Source: Nonomuraea candida (GTDB lineage: Bacteria > Actinomycetota > Actinomycetes > Streptosporangiales > Streptosporangiaceae). From it: a stretch of DNA of 64,000 nt. The notes under the pieces are model-generated. The model had not been told where the DNA came from. It was given only the letters and a program-made list of their open reading frames with translations, and did no database searches. Shown here one piece after another: positions 49,695-59,976 of this stretch (position 1 is its first letter; each line of letters begins with the position of its first letter). The stretch is from contig NZ_JOAG01000015.1 in NCBI RefSeq assembly GCF_000725485.1, positions 1 to 64,000 on the forward strand. The letters are read 5' to 3'. Made by a program: the position numbers and the translations under genes.

Positions 49695-50720
49695 ATGCGC
49701 CGCGGCGCTTTCTCCCTCGGCGGGCACCCGGCCCGGCCCGCGCTGAAGCGGGCCCTCGTCGCCGTGCTCTCGCTCGCCCTGGTGGCGTCCTGTGGTCAGA
49801 GCGACCCCCGTGCCGGCGCGGCCCCGTCGGACCCGGCGGCCCCGCGCCCCTCCGCGACCAGCGCCGCCCCGGTCACCCCGGTCAGCGCGGCCCTGACCGT
49901 CACCGACCCCCACGGCAAGACGTTCACGCTGGACAGCAAGCCCGAGCGCGTGGTCTGCCTGACCGGGCTGTGCGACGACGCCCTGGTCGAGCTGGGCCTG
50001 ACGCCGGTGGCCACGACCACGCCCGAGCTGCTGTCGCGTCCCGACTACCTCGGCGCGAAGGCCGCCGGCATCCCGGTCATCCCCGGCAGCTTCGGCGGCG
50101 AGGACGTCGCCGCGATCGCCGAGGCCAAGCCCGACCTGGTGATCGGCCTGGCCGGCGTGCACGACCAGCTCAGGACCGCGGTGGAGAAGTTCGCGCCGCT
50201 GTGGGTGATCCAGGTGAAGTCGTACGACGACTCGATCGGCTACCTGCGCGCCCTGGCCCAGCTCACCGACCGGGGGCGGCAGCAGGCGGCGGCCGAGAGC
50301 CGCTTCCGCGCCAAGCTCACCGACGGCGTGACCAGGGCGAAGGCGGCCGGGCTGGACAAGAAGCCGGTCCTGGCGATGTACGGCGGCACGTCCGTGGGCG
50401 TCAACACCACCGAGGACGTGCTGGGCCACTTCATGTCGCAGTTCTTCGCCTACCCCTGGCCGAGCAAGGGCGGCGGCTTCGAGACCGCGCAGGCGTACAG
50501 CATCGAGGAGATCCTGGCCAAGGCTCCGCAGGTCATCTTCGTGCAGTCGTTCGGCACCTCGGTGACCGAGCAGTACAAGGACAACCCGGTGTGGCGGCGC
50601 GTGCCGGCCGTGGCGGCGGGCAAGGTGTTCGAGGTGCCCGCCGCGTTGTGGGCCTCGGGCCGGGGCACCAGGGCGTTCGGCATCATCCTGGACGAGGCGC
50701 TGGCCAAGGCCGCCGCATGA
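49695..50720 (+). CDS. ABC transporter substrate-binding lipoprotein (Fe-siderophore/B12/metallophore type)
   Basis: 341 residues. Signal peptide with lipobox (LALVASC, Cys about 36), then a type III periplasmic-binding fold: KPERVVCLTGLCDDALVELGL, DYLGAKAAGIPVI, AIAEAKPDLVIG, and the second lobe from VLAMYGG on. This fold binds iron-siderophores, heme, cobalamin or metal chelates. ATG 49695 has GGAGG at 49686-49690. First gene of a four-gene importer operon with ATGA overlaps throughout. Zur-like boxes upstream suggest a zinc-linked substrate. Confidence 0.87.
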   Translation: MRRGAFSLGGHPARPALKRALVAVLSLALVASCGQSDPRAGAAPSDPAAPRPSATSAAPVTPVSAALTVTDPHGKTFTLDSKPERVVCLTGLCDDALVELGLTPVATTTPELLSRPDYLGAKAAGIPVIPGSFGGEDVAAIAEAKPDLVIGLAGVHDQLRTAVEKFAPLWVIQVKSYDDSIGYLRALAQLTDRGRQQAAAESRFRAKLTDGVTRAKAAGLDKKPVLAMYGGTSVGVNTTEDVLGHFMSQFFAYPWPSKGGGFETAQAYSIEEILAKAPQVIFVQSFGTSVTEQYKDNPVWRRVPAVAAGKVFEVPAALWASGRGTRAFGIILDEALAKAAA

Positions 50721-51724
50721 GCGCTGTGCTCGACGGCCGGGCGGCCACCGCCGCCCGCCGCCCGGTCGCCCCGTGGGCGGCCGGGCTCGGCCTGGCCGCC
50801 GTGGCACTGGCCGGGCTCTGCCTGGGCACCCCGTTCGTGGCCCCGCAGGACCTCCTGTCGGCCGCCCCCGACTCGATCACGCACGTCGTGCTCTGGGAGC
50901 TGCGCGTCCCCCGCGTGCTGATCGGCCTGGCCGGCGGCGCGGCGATCGGCACGGCCGGGCTCCTGCTGCAGGAGTCGCTCAGGAACCCGCTCGCCGTGCC
51001 CGAGCTGCTCGGCGTCTCGACCGGGGCCGCGCTGGCGGTGAGCGTGTGCGTGGTGTGGGCGCTGCCGGTGCCGGCCTCGTTGTACCCGCTGGCGGGGCTG
51101 CTCGGCGCCGCGCTCGGCGGGCTCGCCACCCTCGCCGCGGCCAGGACGGGCCGCAGCGCCGGCGGCGTCCTGCTGATCGGCGCGGCGGTCTCCACCGCCA
51201 TCCAGGCGCTGCTGCTGGCCGTGATGGCCACCGCCGACCGCCTCCAGTACGACATGCTCTTCCGCTACCTCGTCGGCAGCCTGTCCGGCCTGATGTGGGA
51301 GCAGACCGCCCGGGCGCTGCCGTGGTTCGCCGCCGCGGTCCCGCTCGTCGTGCTCTGCGTGCCCGCGCTGGGCCTGCTGCGTCTCGGCGACGACGCGGCC
51401 GCCTCGCTCGGCAGCCGGGTGCACCTGGCCAGGCTGGGCGTGCTGGCGGTCGCCACGCTGCTGATCGGCGCCGTGACGGGTCCCTGCGGCCCGATCGCGT
51501 GGGTGGGGCTGCTGGCGCCGGTGCTGGCCCGGCGGCTGCGCCCGTACGCGGGAGTGCGGCTCTGGCTGCCGTGGTCGGCGGCGCTGGGCGCGCTGGTCAC
51601 GCTGACGGCCGACCTGGCCGCGCGGCTGGCGTTCGCCCCGGTGGAGACGCCGCTCGGGGCGTGGACGGCGCTGGCCGGCGTGCTGGCGGGCGCCGTCCTG
51701 CTGCGCCGGCGGGCCGCCTCATGA
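50717..51724 (+). CDS. FecCD-family ABC permease 1
   Basis: 335 residues, eight to ten membrane helices. FecCD/BtuC signatures: [44 protein letters not shown] near the N-terminus and [17 protein letters not shown] toward the C-terminus (the ATPase contact). ATG 50717 overlaps the binding-protein stop. Forms the translocation pore with permease 2. Confidence 0.9.
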   Translation: MSAVLDGRAATAARRPVAPWAAGLGLAAVALAGLCLGTPFVAPQDLLSAAPDSITHVVLWELRVPRVLIGLAGGAAIGTAGLLLQESLRNPLAVPELLGVSTGAALAVSVCVVWALPVPASLYPLAGLLGAALGGLATLAAARTGRSAGGVLLIGAAVSTAIQALLLAVMATADRLQYDMLFRYLVGSLSGLMWEQTARALPWFAAAVPLVVLCVPALGLLRLGDDAAASLGSRVHLARLGVLAVATLLIGAVTGPCGPIAWVGLLAPVLARRLRPYAGVRLWLPWSAALGALVTLTADLAARLAFAPVETPLGAWTALAGVLAGAVLLRRRAAS

Positions 51725-52752
51725 CGCGCTCGACACGCTCGACACCTTCGACGCGCTCGACACGCTCGACGCGCTCGCATGCGGCCGGGTCGCGGGGCGT
51801 CAGGGTGGCGGCGGTGGCGGGGCTGTTCGCGGTGCTCGCGGCCGCGCACCTGCTCGCCTCCGGCCGGCCGGTCGGCGCGATCACCGGCCTGCTGGACGGC
51901 GTGGTGGACGGCCAGGCCGAGAAGATCGTGTGGGAGCTCGGCGTGCCGCGGCTGCTCACCGCGCTGCTCACCGGCGCGGCCCTGGGCGTGGCCGGATTCG
52001 TGCTCCAGGCGACGCTGCGCAACCCGCTGGCCGCGCCCGAGTTCTCCGGCGTGAACCCCGGCGCGGTGCTCGGCATCCTCGGCGGGCTCGCCCTCGGCCT
52101 GTTCCCCGCCGACTCCGCCGCGGGGGCGCTGCTCGCCGCGCTCGCCGGCGGCGCGCTGGGCGGCGGGATCACCTGGCTGTTCTCGGCCGGCCGCGACCCC
52201 GCCGGCCTGGTGGTCCACGGCTTGCTCGGCAGCGCGCTGCTGGCCGGGCTGACCACGATGCTGCTGGCCTACCAGCCGAGCAGGTTCGGCAACGCGCTGC
52301 GCTGGCTGATCGGCTCGGTGGAGGGCCGGGTGTGGGAGCACCTGGCCTTCGCCTCCTGGTGGATCGCCGGCGGCATCGCGGTGGCGTGGGCGTGCTCGGG
52401 GCTGCTGGCCGTGCTGGCGCCCGGCGACGACCACGCCGCCTCGCTCGGCCTGCGCCCGGCGCTCGGCCGCGCCGTCGCGCTGACGGTGGCCATCGCCCTG
52501 ACCGCGGGCGCGGCGAGCCTGGCGGGGGCGATCGCCTTCGTCGGCCTGGTCGCCCCGCACGTCGCCCGACGGCTGGGCGGCGGCGTCCCCGCCGCCGCCG
52601 TGACCGGGGCCGTCGCGCTCGCGGGCGCCGACACCCTCGCCCAGCTCGCCGGGCACCTCCTCAACGGCACGCACCGGCTGGGTGTGCCGGCCGGCGTGGT
52701 CACCGCGCTGGCCGGCGCCGCCGTGCTGATCAGACTGGGAAGATCTCAATGA
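51721..52752 (+). CDS. FecCD-family ABC permease 2
   Basis: 343 residues. A short N-terminal Arg-Ser-Thr repeat (from 9-bp units near ACGCGCTCG, 51724-51777) precedes the first helix. Family signatures: [43 protein letters not shown] and [21 protein letters not shown] overlap with permease 1, and its stop overlaps the ATPase start. Confidence 0.9.
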   Translation: MTRSTRSTPSTRSTRSTRSHAAGSRGVRVAAVAGLFAVLAAAHLLASGRPVGAITGLLDGVVDGQAEKIVWELGVPRLLTALLTGAALGVAGFVLQATLRNPLAAPEFSGVNPGAVLGILGGLALGLFPADSAAGALLAALAGGALGGGITWLFSAGRDPAGLVVHGLLGSALLAGLTTMLLAYQPSRFGNALRWLIGSVEGRVWEHLAFASWWIAGGIAVAWACSGLLAVLAPGDDHAASLGLRPALGRAVALTVAIALTAGAASLAGAIAFVGLVAPHVARRLGGGVPAAAVTGAVALAGADTLAQLAGHLLNGTHRLGVPAGVVTALAGAAVLIRLGRSQ

Positions 52753-53522
52753 GCGTCACGGTCCAGGACCTGCACTTCTCGTACGCCGGCCGCCCGATCC
52801 TGGCCGGGGTCGACCTCACCGTCGAGCCCGGCGAGTTCGTGGCCCTGGTGGGCGTCAACGGATCCGGCAAGAGCACGCTGCTGCGCCTGATCGCGGGCCT
52901 GCTCAAGCCGTCGTCCGGCCGCATCCTGCTCGGCGGGGAGGAGCTGTCGTCCCTGTCGCGCAGGCAGGTGGCGCGGCGGCTGGCGGTCCTGCACCAGAGC
53001 CTGCCGCCCGTCCCCGCGCTGACCGTGCGCCAGCTCGTCCGCCAGGGCCGCTACCCGCACCTGGGGCCGCTGGGCCTGCTCGGAGCGTCGGACTCCATGG
53101 ACGAGGCGCTGGAGCTGGCCGGGGTCGCGCACCTCGCCGACCGCGTGCTGGACACGCTGTCCGGCGGCGAGCGCCAGCGCGTACGGCTGGCGCTGGCCGT
53201 CGCGCAGGACACCGGCATCCTGCTCCTGGACGAGCCCACCGCCCACCTGGACATCCGCCACCAGCTCGAGGTCCTGGAGCTGGTGCGCGGGCTGCGCGCG
53301 GCCCGCGGGCTCACCGTCGTGACCGTCCTGCACGAGCTGGACCACGCGGCCCGCTTCGCCGAGCGCGTCGTCGCGCTCCACGAGGGGCGGGTCCGGGCCG
53401 ACGGCACGCCGGCGGAGGTGATCACCCCGGAGCTGCTGGCCGAGGTGTTCGGGGTGGCCGGGCGGGTGGTGACCGACGAGCTGCACGGCACCCCCCGCTG
53501 CCTCCTCGACGCGGCCCTGTGA
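52749..53522 (+). CDS. ABC transporter ATP-binding protein (FecE/BtuD type)
   Basis: 257 residues: Walker A ([10 protein letters not shown]), Q-loop (VLHQSLPP), signature (TLSGGERQR), Walker B ([12 protein letters not shown]) and switch His (VLHELDHA). The [11 protein letters not shown] segment is typical of ferric-siderophore ATPases. Last gene of the importer operon. Confidence 0.9.
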   Translation: MSVTVQDLHFSYAGRPILAGVDLTVEPGEFVALVGVNGSGKSTLLRLIAGLLKPSSGRILLGGEELSSLSRRQVARRLAVLHQSLPPVPALTVRQLVRQGRYPHLGPLGLLGASDSMDEALELAGVAHLADRVLDTLSGGERQRVRLALAVAQDTGILLLDEPTAHLDIRHQLEVLELVRGLRAARGLTVVTVLHELDHAARFAERVVALHEGRVRADGTPAEVITPELLAEVFGVAGRVVTDELHGTPRCLLDAAL

Positions 53523-53670
53523 ACGCGGCGCCCGGCCCGCTCGACCCCGGTACGCGCGAGCACCGGCGGCCCGGGAGCGGGCCTGCGCCGGGCGGGCGAG
53601 CAGCGCGCGGGGCCGTTGTCGATCGTGAAGTGTGCCGGATTCCCGGCCGGATTCTGTCAAGTCGGCGGGG

Positions 53671-53699
53671 TTCCCTGTCAGGAGCCCGCTGCTTACACT
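53671..53699 (+). promoter_or_regulatory. Candidate promoter before the subtilase gene
   Basis: TTCCCT (53671-53676), a 17-bp spacer and TACACT (53694-53699) lie about 150 bp before the GTG at 53847. The 324-bp gap 53523-53846 shows this element and GC-rich dyads but no gene. The -35 match is weak. Confidence 0.3.
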
Positions 53700-53846
53700 C
53701 CGGTCGGAACGAAGATGAGCGCCGCTCGCGCTCGTCGCCCGCCGGGGAGGGTCAGTGATCTCTCCGGCGTGCCCGCGAAAGGGTGACCTGACTCCTCCCG
53801 GGCGAGCCCCGAAAGTCCGCGCAGCCCTCGACGAGGAGGCCACTCC

Positions 53847-56800
53847 GTGTCATCCAGCGCCCTCTTATCCCGCTTATCCCGCCCGCGGCGGCTCGTCCCG
53901 GTCGCCGTCGGCCTGAGCGTCGTCCTGGCCATGATGCCCCCGCCGGCCCTGGCCGATCCGGCGCCGTCCCCGCCCGCCAAGCAGTGGACGGCCACGCCGC
54001 TGACCCCGGCCGAGGTCGTCGAGGGCGCCAAGTCCCCGACCGGCAGGCTCGCCGAGAGCGACCAGGCCCTGCTGCGCAGCACCTCCACCGCCCCGGTGAA
54101 CGTCGTGGTCAAGCTCGACTACGACTCGCTGGCCGCCTACCGGGGCGGCCTGCCCGGCCTGCCCGGCACGAGCCCGTCCGTCACCGGCCGTGCCCTGGAC
54201 ACCAGGAGCGCCGAGGCCAGGAAGTACGGCGCGCACATCGAACAGGTCGAGAGCGCCTTCCTGGCCGAGCTGGCCGCGAAGGTCCCCGGCGCCGTGACCG
54301 GCCTGCGGCTCAGGACGGTGTACGGCGGCATCGCCCTGCGCATCCCCGGCGACAAGGCGGACGAGGTGCTGAAGCTGCCCGGCGCGGTCGCCGTGCAGGA
54401 GGACAAGCCGCAGCGGCTGCTGACCGACTCCAGCCCCGCCTTCATCGGCGCGCCGACGATCTACGGCAAGCTCGGCGGCGGCGACGGCACGGCCGGCAGG
54501 GGCGTGATCGTCGGCGTGCTGGACAGCGGCGCCTGGCCCGAGCACCCGTCCTTCGCCGCCCGGCCCGGCCTGCCCGACCCGCCGCCCACCAAGGACGGCA
54601 CGCCGCGGGAGTGCGACTTCGGCGACAACCCGACGACCCCCGCCGCCGATCCGTTCACCTGCAACAACAAGCTGGTCGGCGGGCGACCGTTCCTGGAGAC
54701 GTACAACGCGGTCTTCGGCGGCGAGGTCTACCCCGACAGCGCCCGCGACTCCAACGGCCACGGCACCCACACCGCGAGCACGTCGGCGGGCGGGCCGGTG
54801 TCCGACGCGAACCCGCTGGGCATCAGCCGGGGGCCGATCCACGGCATCGCGCCCGGCGCGGCGGTCTCGGTCTACAAGGTGTGCGGCGCGCAGGGCTGCT
54901 TCCCGTCGGACTCGGCGGCCGCGGTGGAGCGCGCCATCCTGGACGGCGTCCGGGTGATCAACTTCTCCATCTCCGGCGGCAGCGACCCGTACAGCGACCC
55001 GGTGGAGCTGGCCTTCCTCGACGCGTACGCGGCCGGCGTGCTGGTCTCGGCGTCGGCGGGCAACTCCGGGCCCGGCCCGGACACCAGCGACCACCTCGGC
55101 CCGTGGACGACCACCGTGGCCGCCTCCACGCAGACCAGGACGTTCCAGTCCACGATCACGCTGGCCGGCGGCGGCACCACGGCCACGGTCAAGGGCGCCT
55201 CCATCACGGCCGGGCTCGGCTCGCCGCTGCCCGTGGTGCTCGCCTCGGCCCCGCCGTACAACAACGCGGCCTGCTCTGCCCCGGCGCCGCCCGGGACGTT
55301 CACCGGGAAGATCGTGGCCTGCGAGCGCACCCCCAACCGGGTGCTGAAGGGCTACAACGTCATGCAGGGCGGCGCGGCCGGGATGATCCTCTACAACAGC
55401 TTCCCGTTCGACGTCTTCACCGACGCCCACTGGATCCCGACCGTGCACCTGGACAAGCCGGAGGCCGACACACTGCTGGGCTTCCTGGCCGCGCGTCCGG
55501 GCGCCACGGCCTCGTTCACGCAGGGCGCCAAGAGCGCCTGGCAGGGCGACGCGATCACGCACTTCTCCTCGCGCGGCCCCGGCGGCGACTTCCTCAAGCC
55601 GGACGTCACCGCGCCGGGCCTGCACATCATGGCCGGCATGACCCCGACGCCCGAGTCGCCGGCGGAGGGACCGCCGGGCAACCTCTACCAGGTCATCTCG
55701 GGCACCTCGATGTCCGCGCCGCACGTGGCGGGGGCGGCCGCGCTGCTGTTCGCCCTGCATCCGGACTGGACGCCCGGGCAGGTCAAGTCGGCGCTGGAGA
55801 CCACGGCCAGGACCGCGGTCACCAAGGAGGACCGTACGACGCCGGCGGACCCGTTCGACATGGGCGGCGGGCGCATCGACCTGACCAAGGCCGGCGACCC
55901 CGGCCTGACCCTGGACGAGAGCGCCGCGGACTTCGTCGCCTCGGCCGCCGACCCGCTCAACCGCATCGACCTCAACCTGCCCTCGGTGAACGCGCCCACC
56001 ATGCCGGGCGTCATCACCGCCGGGCGCACGGTCACCAACGTCACGAACAGGACGCTCACCTTCACCGCCTCCGGCACGACCGTGCGTGGCGCGAACATCA
56101 CCGTGCTGCCGCCGCGCTTCACCGTCAAGCCGGGCAAGAGCGTCAAGCTGAGCGTGATCATCACCGCGCCCGACCTGCCCGACGGGCAGTACTTCGGCCA
56201 GGTGAACCTCAGGCAGTCCGGCGGCCCCCGCGCGCTGCACCTGCCGGTGGCGTTCTTCCGCAAGGAGGGCGCGATCCCGGTGGAGCAGACGTGCGCGCCG
56301 GCCACGATCCCCAGGAACACCGGCGAGTCCACCTGCACGGTCACCATCGCCAACGACACGCTGCAGGACGCCGAGGTCACCGCGGTGAGCACGCTCGACG
56401 CCCACCTGCGGCTCAACGGCGTCACCGGCGCCACGCGGGTCGGCGGCCAGGTCGCGACCGCCCGCACGACGCTGCCCGCCAGGCAGCCCGCCAGGCCGTC
56501 GATCGCGCCAGGCGCGAGCCCCGCCGGGTACGTGCCGCTCGACACCTTCGGCGCCACCCCGATCCCGGTCGGGGACGAGCAGGCGGTCAACTTCACCGTG
56601 CCCGAGTACACCTTCGCCGGCCGGAACTACACCCGGCTCGGCGTGACCTCCAACGGCTACAGCGTGGCGGGCGGCGCCACCTCCGCCGACATCGACTTCG
56701 TCCCGCAGACGCTGCCCGACCCGGCGCGCCCGAACGGCGTCCTCGCCCCCTACTGGACCGACCTGGACGGCACCGGCGCGCCCGGCGTCCTGGCCACGGT

Positions 56801-57197
56801 CCTGTCGGACGGGACCAACCGCTGGCTGGCCGTGGAGTGGCGGGTCAACCTGTACGGCACCACGACCCGGAAGGTGTTCCAGCAGTGGATCGGGCTCAAC
56901 GGCGCCGAGGACGTGAGCTTCGCCTACAACCCGGCCGACCTGCCCGGCGCGCCGCCCGACGGCTACGGCCTGACCGTGGGCGCCGAGAACGAGGAGGGCA
57001 CCGCGGGCGACCAGATCGCCGGGCCGCCCACGGAGGATCTGCGCGTGACCAGCTCGCCGGCCGTGCCCGGCGGCACCCTGACGTACTCGATGAGGGTCAG
57101 AGGGGTCGCCCCGGGCGCCGGCAAGGTCACCACGGCCACCTCCACGCCCCAGGTACGGGGCATCACCGTCGAGGTGGACCGGATCACCGTCCAGTGA
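53847..57197 (+). CDS. Secreted S8 subtilisin-like serine protease with PA domain
   Basis: 1116 residues. A Sec-type signal (RRLVPVAVGLSVVLAMMPPPALA), an inhibitor-like prodomain (about 70-195), then the S8 domain with Asp226 (VLDSGAWPEHPS), His305 (NGHGTHTAST), oxyanion Asn406 (SAGNSGPG) and Ser621 (SGTSMSAPHVAG). A protease-associated insertion lies between Asn and Ser (about 435-555). A roughly 430-residue C-terminal extension with Ig-like (fibronectin-III-like) segments follows. All catalytic residues are present. GTG 53847 has AGGAGG upstream. It stands alone, with a hairpin after it, so it is a general secreted protease rather than part of the metal operon. Confidence 0.92.
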   Translation: MSSSALLSRLSRPRRLVPVAVGLSVVLAMMPPPALADPAPSPPAKQWTATPLTPAEVVEGAKSPTGRLAESDQALLRSTSTAPVNVVVKLDYDSLAAYRGGLPGLPGTSPSVTGRALDTRSAEARKYGAHIEQVESAFLAELAAKVPGAVTGLRLRTVYGGIALRIPGDKADEVLKLPGAVAVQEDKPQRLLTDSSPAFIGAPTIYGKLGGGDGTAGRGVIVGVLDSGAWPEHPSFAARPGLPDPPPTKDGTPRECDFGDNPTTPAADPFTCNNKLVGGRPFLETYNAVFGGEVYPDSARDSNGHGTHTASTSAGGPVSDANPLGISRGPIHGIAPGAAVSVYKVCGAQGCFPSDSAAAVERAILDGVRVINFSISGGSDPYSDPVELAFLDAYAAGVLVSASAGNSGPGPDTSDHLGPWTTTVAASTQTRTFQSTITLAGGGTTATVKGASITAGLGSPLPVVLASAPPYNNAACSAPAPPGTFTGKIVACERTPNRVLKGYNVMQGGAAGMILYNSFPFDVFTDAHWIPTVHLDKPEADTLLGFLAARPGATASFTQGAKSAWQGDAITHFSSRGPGGDFLKPDVTAPGLHIMAGMTPTPESPAEGPPGNLYQVISGTSMSAPHVAGAAALLFALHPDWTPGQVKSALETTARTAVTKEDRTTPADPFDMGGGRIDLTKAGDPGLTLDESAADFVASAADPLNRIDLNLPSVNAPTMPGVITAGRTVTNVTNRTLTFTASGTTVRGANITVLPPRFTVKPGKSVKLSVIITAPDLPDGQYFGQVNLRQSGGPRALHLPVAFFRKEGAIPVEQTCAPATIPRNTGESTCTVTIANDTLQDAEVTAVSTLDAHLRLNGVTGATRVGGQVATARTTLPARQPARPSIAPGASPAGYVPLDTFGATPIPVGDEQAVNFTVPEYTFAGRNYTRLGVTSNGYSVAGGATSADIDFVPQTLPDPARPNGVLAPYWTDLDGTGAPGVLATVLSDGTNRWLAVEWRVNLYGTTTRKVFQQWIGLNGAEDVSFAYNPADLPGAPPDGYGLTVGAENEEGTAGDQIAGPPTEDLRVTSSPAVPGGTLTYSMRVRGVAPGAGKVTTATSTPQVRGITVEVDRITVQ

Positions 57198-57205
57198 CCT
57201 GACCC

Positions 57206-57240
57206 CGTGGCCGCGGCCGGCGTCCCCGCCCGCGGCCACG
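57206..57240 (+). terminator. Hairpin terminator after the subtilase gene
   Basis: CGTGGCCGCG (57206-57215) and CGCGGCCACG (57231-57240) form a perfect 10-bp stem with a 15-nt loop, 9 bp after the stop codon. No T tract. The following 57260-57312 is a GGCGGGGC-rich low-complexity stretch. Confidence 0.65.
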
Positions 57241-57388
57241 AACCCGCCGCCGCGTCCGGTACGCGGGGCGGCGGGGCGGCGGGGCGGCAGGGCGGCGGCG
57301 GGGCGGCGGCACAATCGTTCAAGACCGGGGCTCGTGGTCTCGGCTACAACGGGGGTTGGCGGGACGCGGGAAACGGGAGGTCGGGCGC

Positions 57389-58297
57389 ATGGCCATGGTG
57401 GGGTTCGTCGGGCTCGGGATCATGGGGCGGCCCATGGCGCTCAACCTGGTCCGCGCCGGCACGCCCGTCGTCGTGTGGAACCGCACCGCCGCGCGGTGCG
57501 AGCCGCTGCGGGCGGCCGGGGCGCGGGTGGCGGCGGGTCCCGGCGAGGTGTTCGCGCGGGCCCGCGTGGTGCTGCTGATGCTGGCCGACGAGGCCGCGGT
57601 GGACGAGGTGCTGGGACGCGGCACACCGCGGTTCGCGCCCGCCGTAGCGGGACGCGTGGTGGTGCACATGGGCACGACGTCTCCCGCGTACTCGGCGGAG
57701 CTGGCCGCCGCCATCCGCGACGCGGGGGGCGAGTACGTCGAGGCGCCCGTGTCGGGCTCGCGCGGCCCGGCCGAGAGCGGGCGCCTGGTGGCGATGCCGG
57801 CCGGCGAGCCGGCGGCGGTCGAGGAGGTACGCCCCCTGCTCGCACCGATGTGCGCCGAGACGATCACCTGCGGGCCGGTCCCCGGCGGGCTGCTGATGAA
57901 GCTGGCGGTGAACCTGTTCCTGATCACCATGGTGAGCGGCCTGGCCGAGTCCGCGCACTTCGCCGCCCGGCACGGGCTGGACCTGGAGAAGTTCGCCCGG
58001 GTGCTCGGCTCCGGCCCGATGGCCAGCGACGTGTCCCGGGTCAAGGCCCGCAAGCTCCTCGAAGGGGACTTCGCCCCGCAGGCGGCCATCGCGGACGTGC
58101 TCAAGAACAACCGGCTCATCGCCGAGGCGGCCCGGGCGTCCGGCGTGGCCTCGCCGCTGCTCGACGTCTGCCACGCCCTGTTCGCCGAGACCCTGGCGCT
58201 CGGGCACGGCGCGCTCGACATGGCGGCCGTGGTCCGGGCCCTCGAAGCCAGGACCGACGCCTCCCGGCCCCTGACCGGCGATGCGGCGGCCAGGTGA
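57389..58297 (+). CDS. NAD(P)-dependent beta-hydroxyacid dehydrogenase (6-phosphogluconate dehydrogenase-like)
   Basis: 302 residues. N-terminal Rossmann motif [20 protein letters not shown], substrate motif [16 protein letters not shown] and catalytic Lys in [13 protein letters not shown], as in 3-hydroxyisobutyrate/glyoxylate-succinic-semialdehyde reductases. ATG 57389 is preferred (GGGAGG at 57375-57380); a TTG at 57356 is an alternative. Converges on an AraC gene across a tandem repeat. The substrate is not determinable from sequence. Confidence 0.87.
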   Translation: MAMVGFVGLGIMGRPMALNLVRAGTPVVVWNRTAARCEPLRAAGARVAAGPGEVFARARVVLLMLADEAAVDEVLGRGTPRFAPAVAGRVVVHMGTTSPAYSAELAAAIRDAGGEYVEAPVSGSRGPAESGRLVAMPAGEPAAVEEVRPLLAPMCAETITCGPVPGGLLMKLAVNLFLITMVSGLAESAHFAARHGLDLEKFARVLGSGPMASDVSRVKARKLLEGDFAPQAAIADVLKNNRLIAEAARASGVASPLLDVCHALFAETLALGHGALDMAAVVRALEARTDASRPLTGDAAAR

Positions 58298-58325
58298 CTG
58301 CGGCGGCCAGGCGAGTACAGTGGCC

Positions 58326-58393
58326 AGCTGAGTGCCGCGGTCAGCTGAGTGCCGCGGTCAGCTGAGTGCCGCGGTCAGGTGAGTGCGGCCGTC
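58326..58393. repeat. 17-bp tandem repeat at the end of the AraC gene
   Basis: AGCTGAGTGCCGCGGTC is present three times without change plus a fourth diverged copy, in the convergent space and running over the AraC stop codon at 58375-58377. Confidence 0.9.
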
Positions 58394-59211
58394 CACGCGC
58401 CGGGGGTGAGACCGTAGGCGCGCTTGAACATGCGGGTCAGGTGGCTCTGGTCGGCGAAGCCCGCCCGCAGCGCCGCCTCCCGCAGCGGCAGGCCGTCCCG
58501 CATCGCCCGGCGGGCCAGATCGAGCTGGCGCATCGTCCTGAACCGGGTCGGGCTGGTGCCGAAGGCGGCGCGGAACTGGCGGGCGATGGTCCACCGGTCC
58601 AGCCCCGAGACGCGTTCGAACACGGCGACCGGATGCCGGACGGCGGGATCGGCGGCGATGAGCTCCCGCACCCGCGCCAGCTCCTCGACCGCGAGCGGCT
58701 CCCGCCGTGACCGGGCCGGCCGGCCGGCGTGCCGCTCCAGCGCCGCCGCGACCAGCAGCGCGACCTCCAGCCGGGCCAGCCCCTCCAGCGGCTCGTCCAG
58801 GCGCCGCAACCAGCGCAGCAGCGACGGGGACATCCCGTCCGGCCGGACGACGGGGTCGGCGACGAACGGCAGCGGCCTGCCGCCCAGCGCCTCCTGCACG
58901 AGGTACGGATCGACGTAGAAGATCCGGTAGCCGAACCCCGCGTCGGTGCCCGCCGCCCCGTCGTGCACCTCGTCGGGGTGCAGCACGTGCCACTCCCCCG
59001 GCAGGCACCGCCGCAGCTCGCCCCGGTACCGGAAGGTCTGCACGCCCGTGAGCGTGACGCCGATGGCGTAGGTGTCGTGGCGGTGCGGCGCGAACGCCGC
59101 GCCCACGAGCGAGGCCGCCAGCCGCTCGATGCCCTCGGCCCGCGCGCCGAAGCGCAGCCGGTGCCCCGGCGCCGGCCGCAACGTCCCGTCCCAGGAAGGT
59201 GCCGTCCTCAC
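58375..59211 (-). CDS. AraC-family transcriptional regulator
   Basis: 278 residues from GTG 59211 (longer by 11 from 59244, inside a 19-bp repeat). The N-terminal cupin-like sensor domain (FAPHRHDTYAIGVTLTGVQTFRYRG, PGEWHVLHPDEVHDG) matches the AraC ligand-binding family. The two C-terminal helix-turn-helix motifs are FERVSGLDRWTIARQFRAAFGTSPTRF and LREAALRAGFADQSHLTRMFKRAYGLTPGAW. The effector is unknown. Possibly linked to the convergent dehydrogenase, but nothing in the sequence proves it. Confidence 0.87.
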   Translation of the reverse strand: MRTAPSWDGTLRPAPGHRLRFGARAEGIERLAASLVGAAFAPHRHDTYAIGVTLTGVQTFRYRGELRRCLPGEWHVLHPDEVHDGAAGTDAGFGYRIFYVDPYLVQEALGGRPLPFVADPVVRPDGMSPSLLRWLRRLDEPLEGLARLEVALLVAAALERHAGRPARSRREPLAVEELARVRELIAADPAVRHPVAVFERVSGLDRWTIARQFRAAFGTSPTRFRTMRQLDLARRAMRDGLPLREAALRAGFADQSHLTRMFKRAYGLTPGAWTAALT

Positions 59212-59227
59212 CCCACCAGTCTCACCC

Positions 59228-59308
59228 CGACCGGCCCGGCTCACTCCGACCGGCCCGGCTCACTCCGACCGGCCCGGTGTCGCGGGCACGGTGTCGCGGG
59301 CACGGTGA
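59228..59308. repeat. 19-bp and 14-bp tandem repeats between AraC and TetR genes
   Basis: CGACCGGCCCGGCTCACTC occurs at 59228-59246 and 59247-59265, with a third partial copy, followed by two copies of a 14-bp unit (GTGTCGCGGGCACG). It covers the possible upstream starts of the AraC gene. Confidence 0.85.
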
Positions 59309-59332
59309 TGGGGCGGGCCGTTGGCCGGGGTG

Positions 59333-59902
59333 TCAGCAGCCGGCCGCGATGGCCTTCCTGAGGGTGTGCAGGCACAGGCTCAGCGACGTGTGCTTGGGCA
59401 CCTGGTTCTGGCGGGTGTGCTGCCAGGCCGCGTACAGCATGCTCCACATCAGCTCCGCCACCCACGCCGGGGGAAGCCGCGGGTCGATGGTGCCGTCGGC
59501 GTGGCCGCGCTGGATGAGCCGGCCCAGGATGCGGTCGGACTCGCTCTCGCTCTCCCAGTCCACCCACTCGGTCGCCTGATTGTTCTCGAACGCGAAGAGC
59601 AGCACGTCGCCCAGCTCGAAGTATTCCTGGCACACCCGCTCCAGCGCCTCGGCCCCCGTGCCGTCGTCGGGGCGGGCGCGCGCGGTCGCCAGGTCGATGC
59701 GCTCCAGCAGGTAGCTGCCGATCGCGGCCAGCAGGTCGGAGCGCTCGGGGAAGTAGCGGTGGATCGTGGTGCGCCCCACCCCCGCCGCCGCGGCGATGTC
59801 GGACAGGGAGGCGGCGGGCTTGGCGGCGAGGACGGACAGGGCGGCGTCGAGGATGGCCCGCCTGGTCCGGGCCCGTGCGCCGGTGGGGGCTGCTGTGTCC
59901 AT
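59333..59902 (-). CDS. TetR-family regulator of the divergent ABC exporter
   Basis: 189 residues. Helix-turn-helix at the N-terminus (TRRAILDAALSVLA, then LSDIAAAAGVGRTTIHRYFPERSDLLAAI) and a ligand domain with many aromatic residues. ATG 59902. It faces the ABC transporter gene across 74 bp containing a perfect palindrome (59952-59967). The arrangement is that of a self-regulating repressor of a drug exporter. Confidence 0.87.
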   Translation of the reverse strand: MDTAAPTGARARTRRAILDAALSVLAAKPAASLSDIAAAAGVGRTTIHRYFPERSDLLAAIGSYLLERIDLATARARPDDGTGAEALERVCQEYFELGDVLLFAFENNQATEWVDWESESESDRILGRLIQRGHADGTIDPRLPPAWVAELMWSMLYAAWQHTRQNQVPKHTSLSLCLHTLRKAIAAGC

Positions 59903-59951
59903 GCGGCTACGGTAGCGCCTCCTCCATAAGGAAACACATTTGACTTTCTCC

Positions 59952-59967
59952 GGAACATCAGTGTTCC
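59952..59967. promoter_or_regulatory. Palindromic TetR operator candidate inside the exporter promoter
   Basis: GGAACA-TCAG-TGTTCC is a perfect inverted repeat. A third half-site, ATGTTCCG (59981-59988), lies over the exporter start. TTGACT (59940-59945) followed by 18 bp and TTCCAT (59964-59969) would start transcription at the ATG 59977, giving a leaderless mRNA with the operator between -35 and -10. No ribosome binding site precedes that ATG. Confidence 0.6.
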
Positions 59968-59976
59968 ATTTCTCAC

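Noticed and set aside
53523..53846. Cobalamin or other riboswitch near the importer and protease genes
   Set aside because: I found no B12-box-like or other recognisable aptamer sequence; only GC-rich dyads and a weak promoter-like element.
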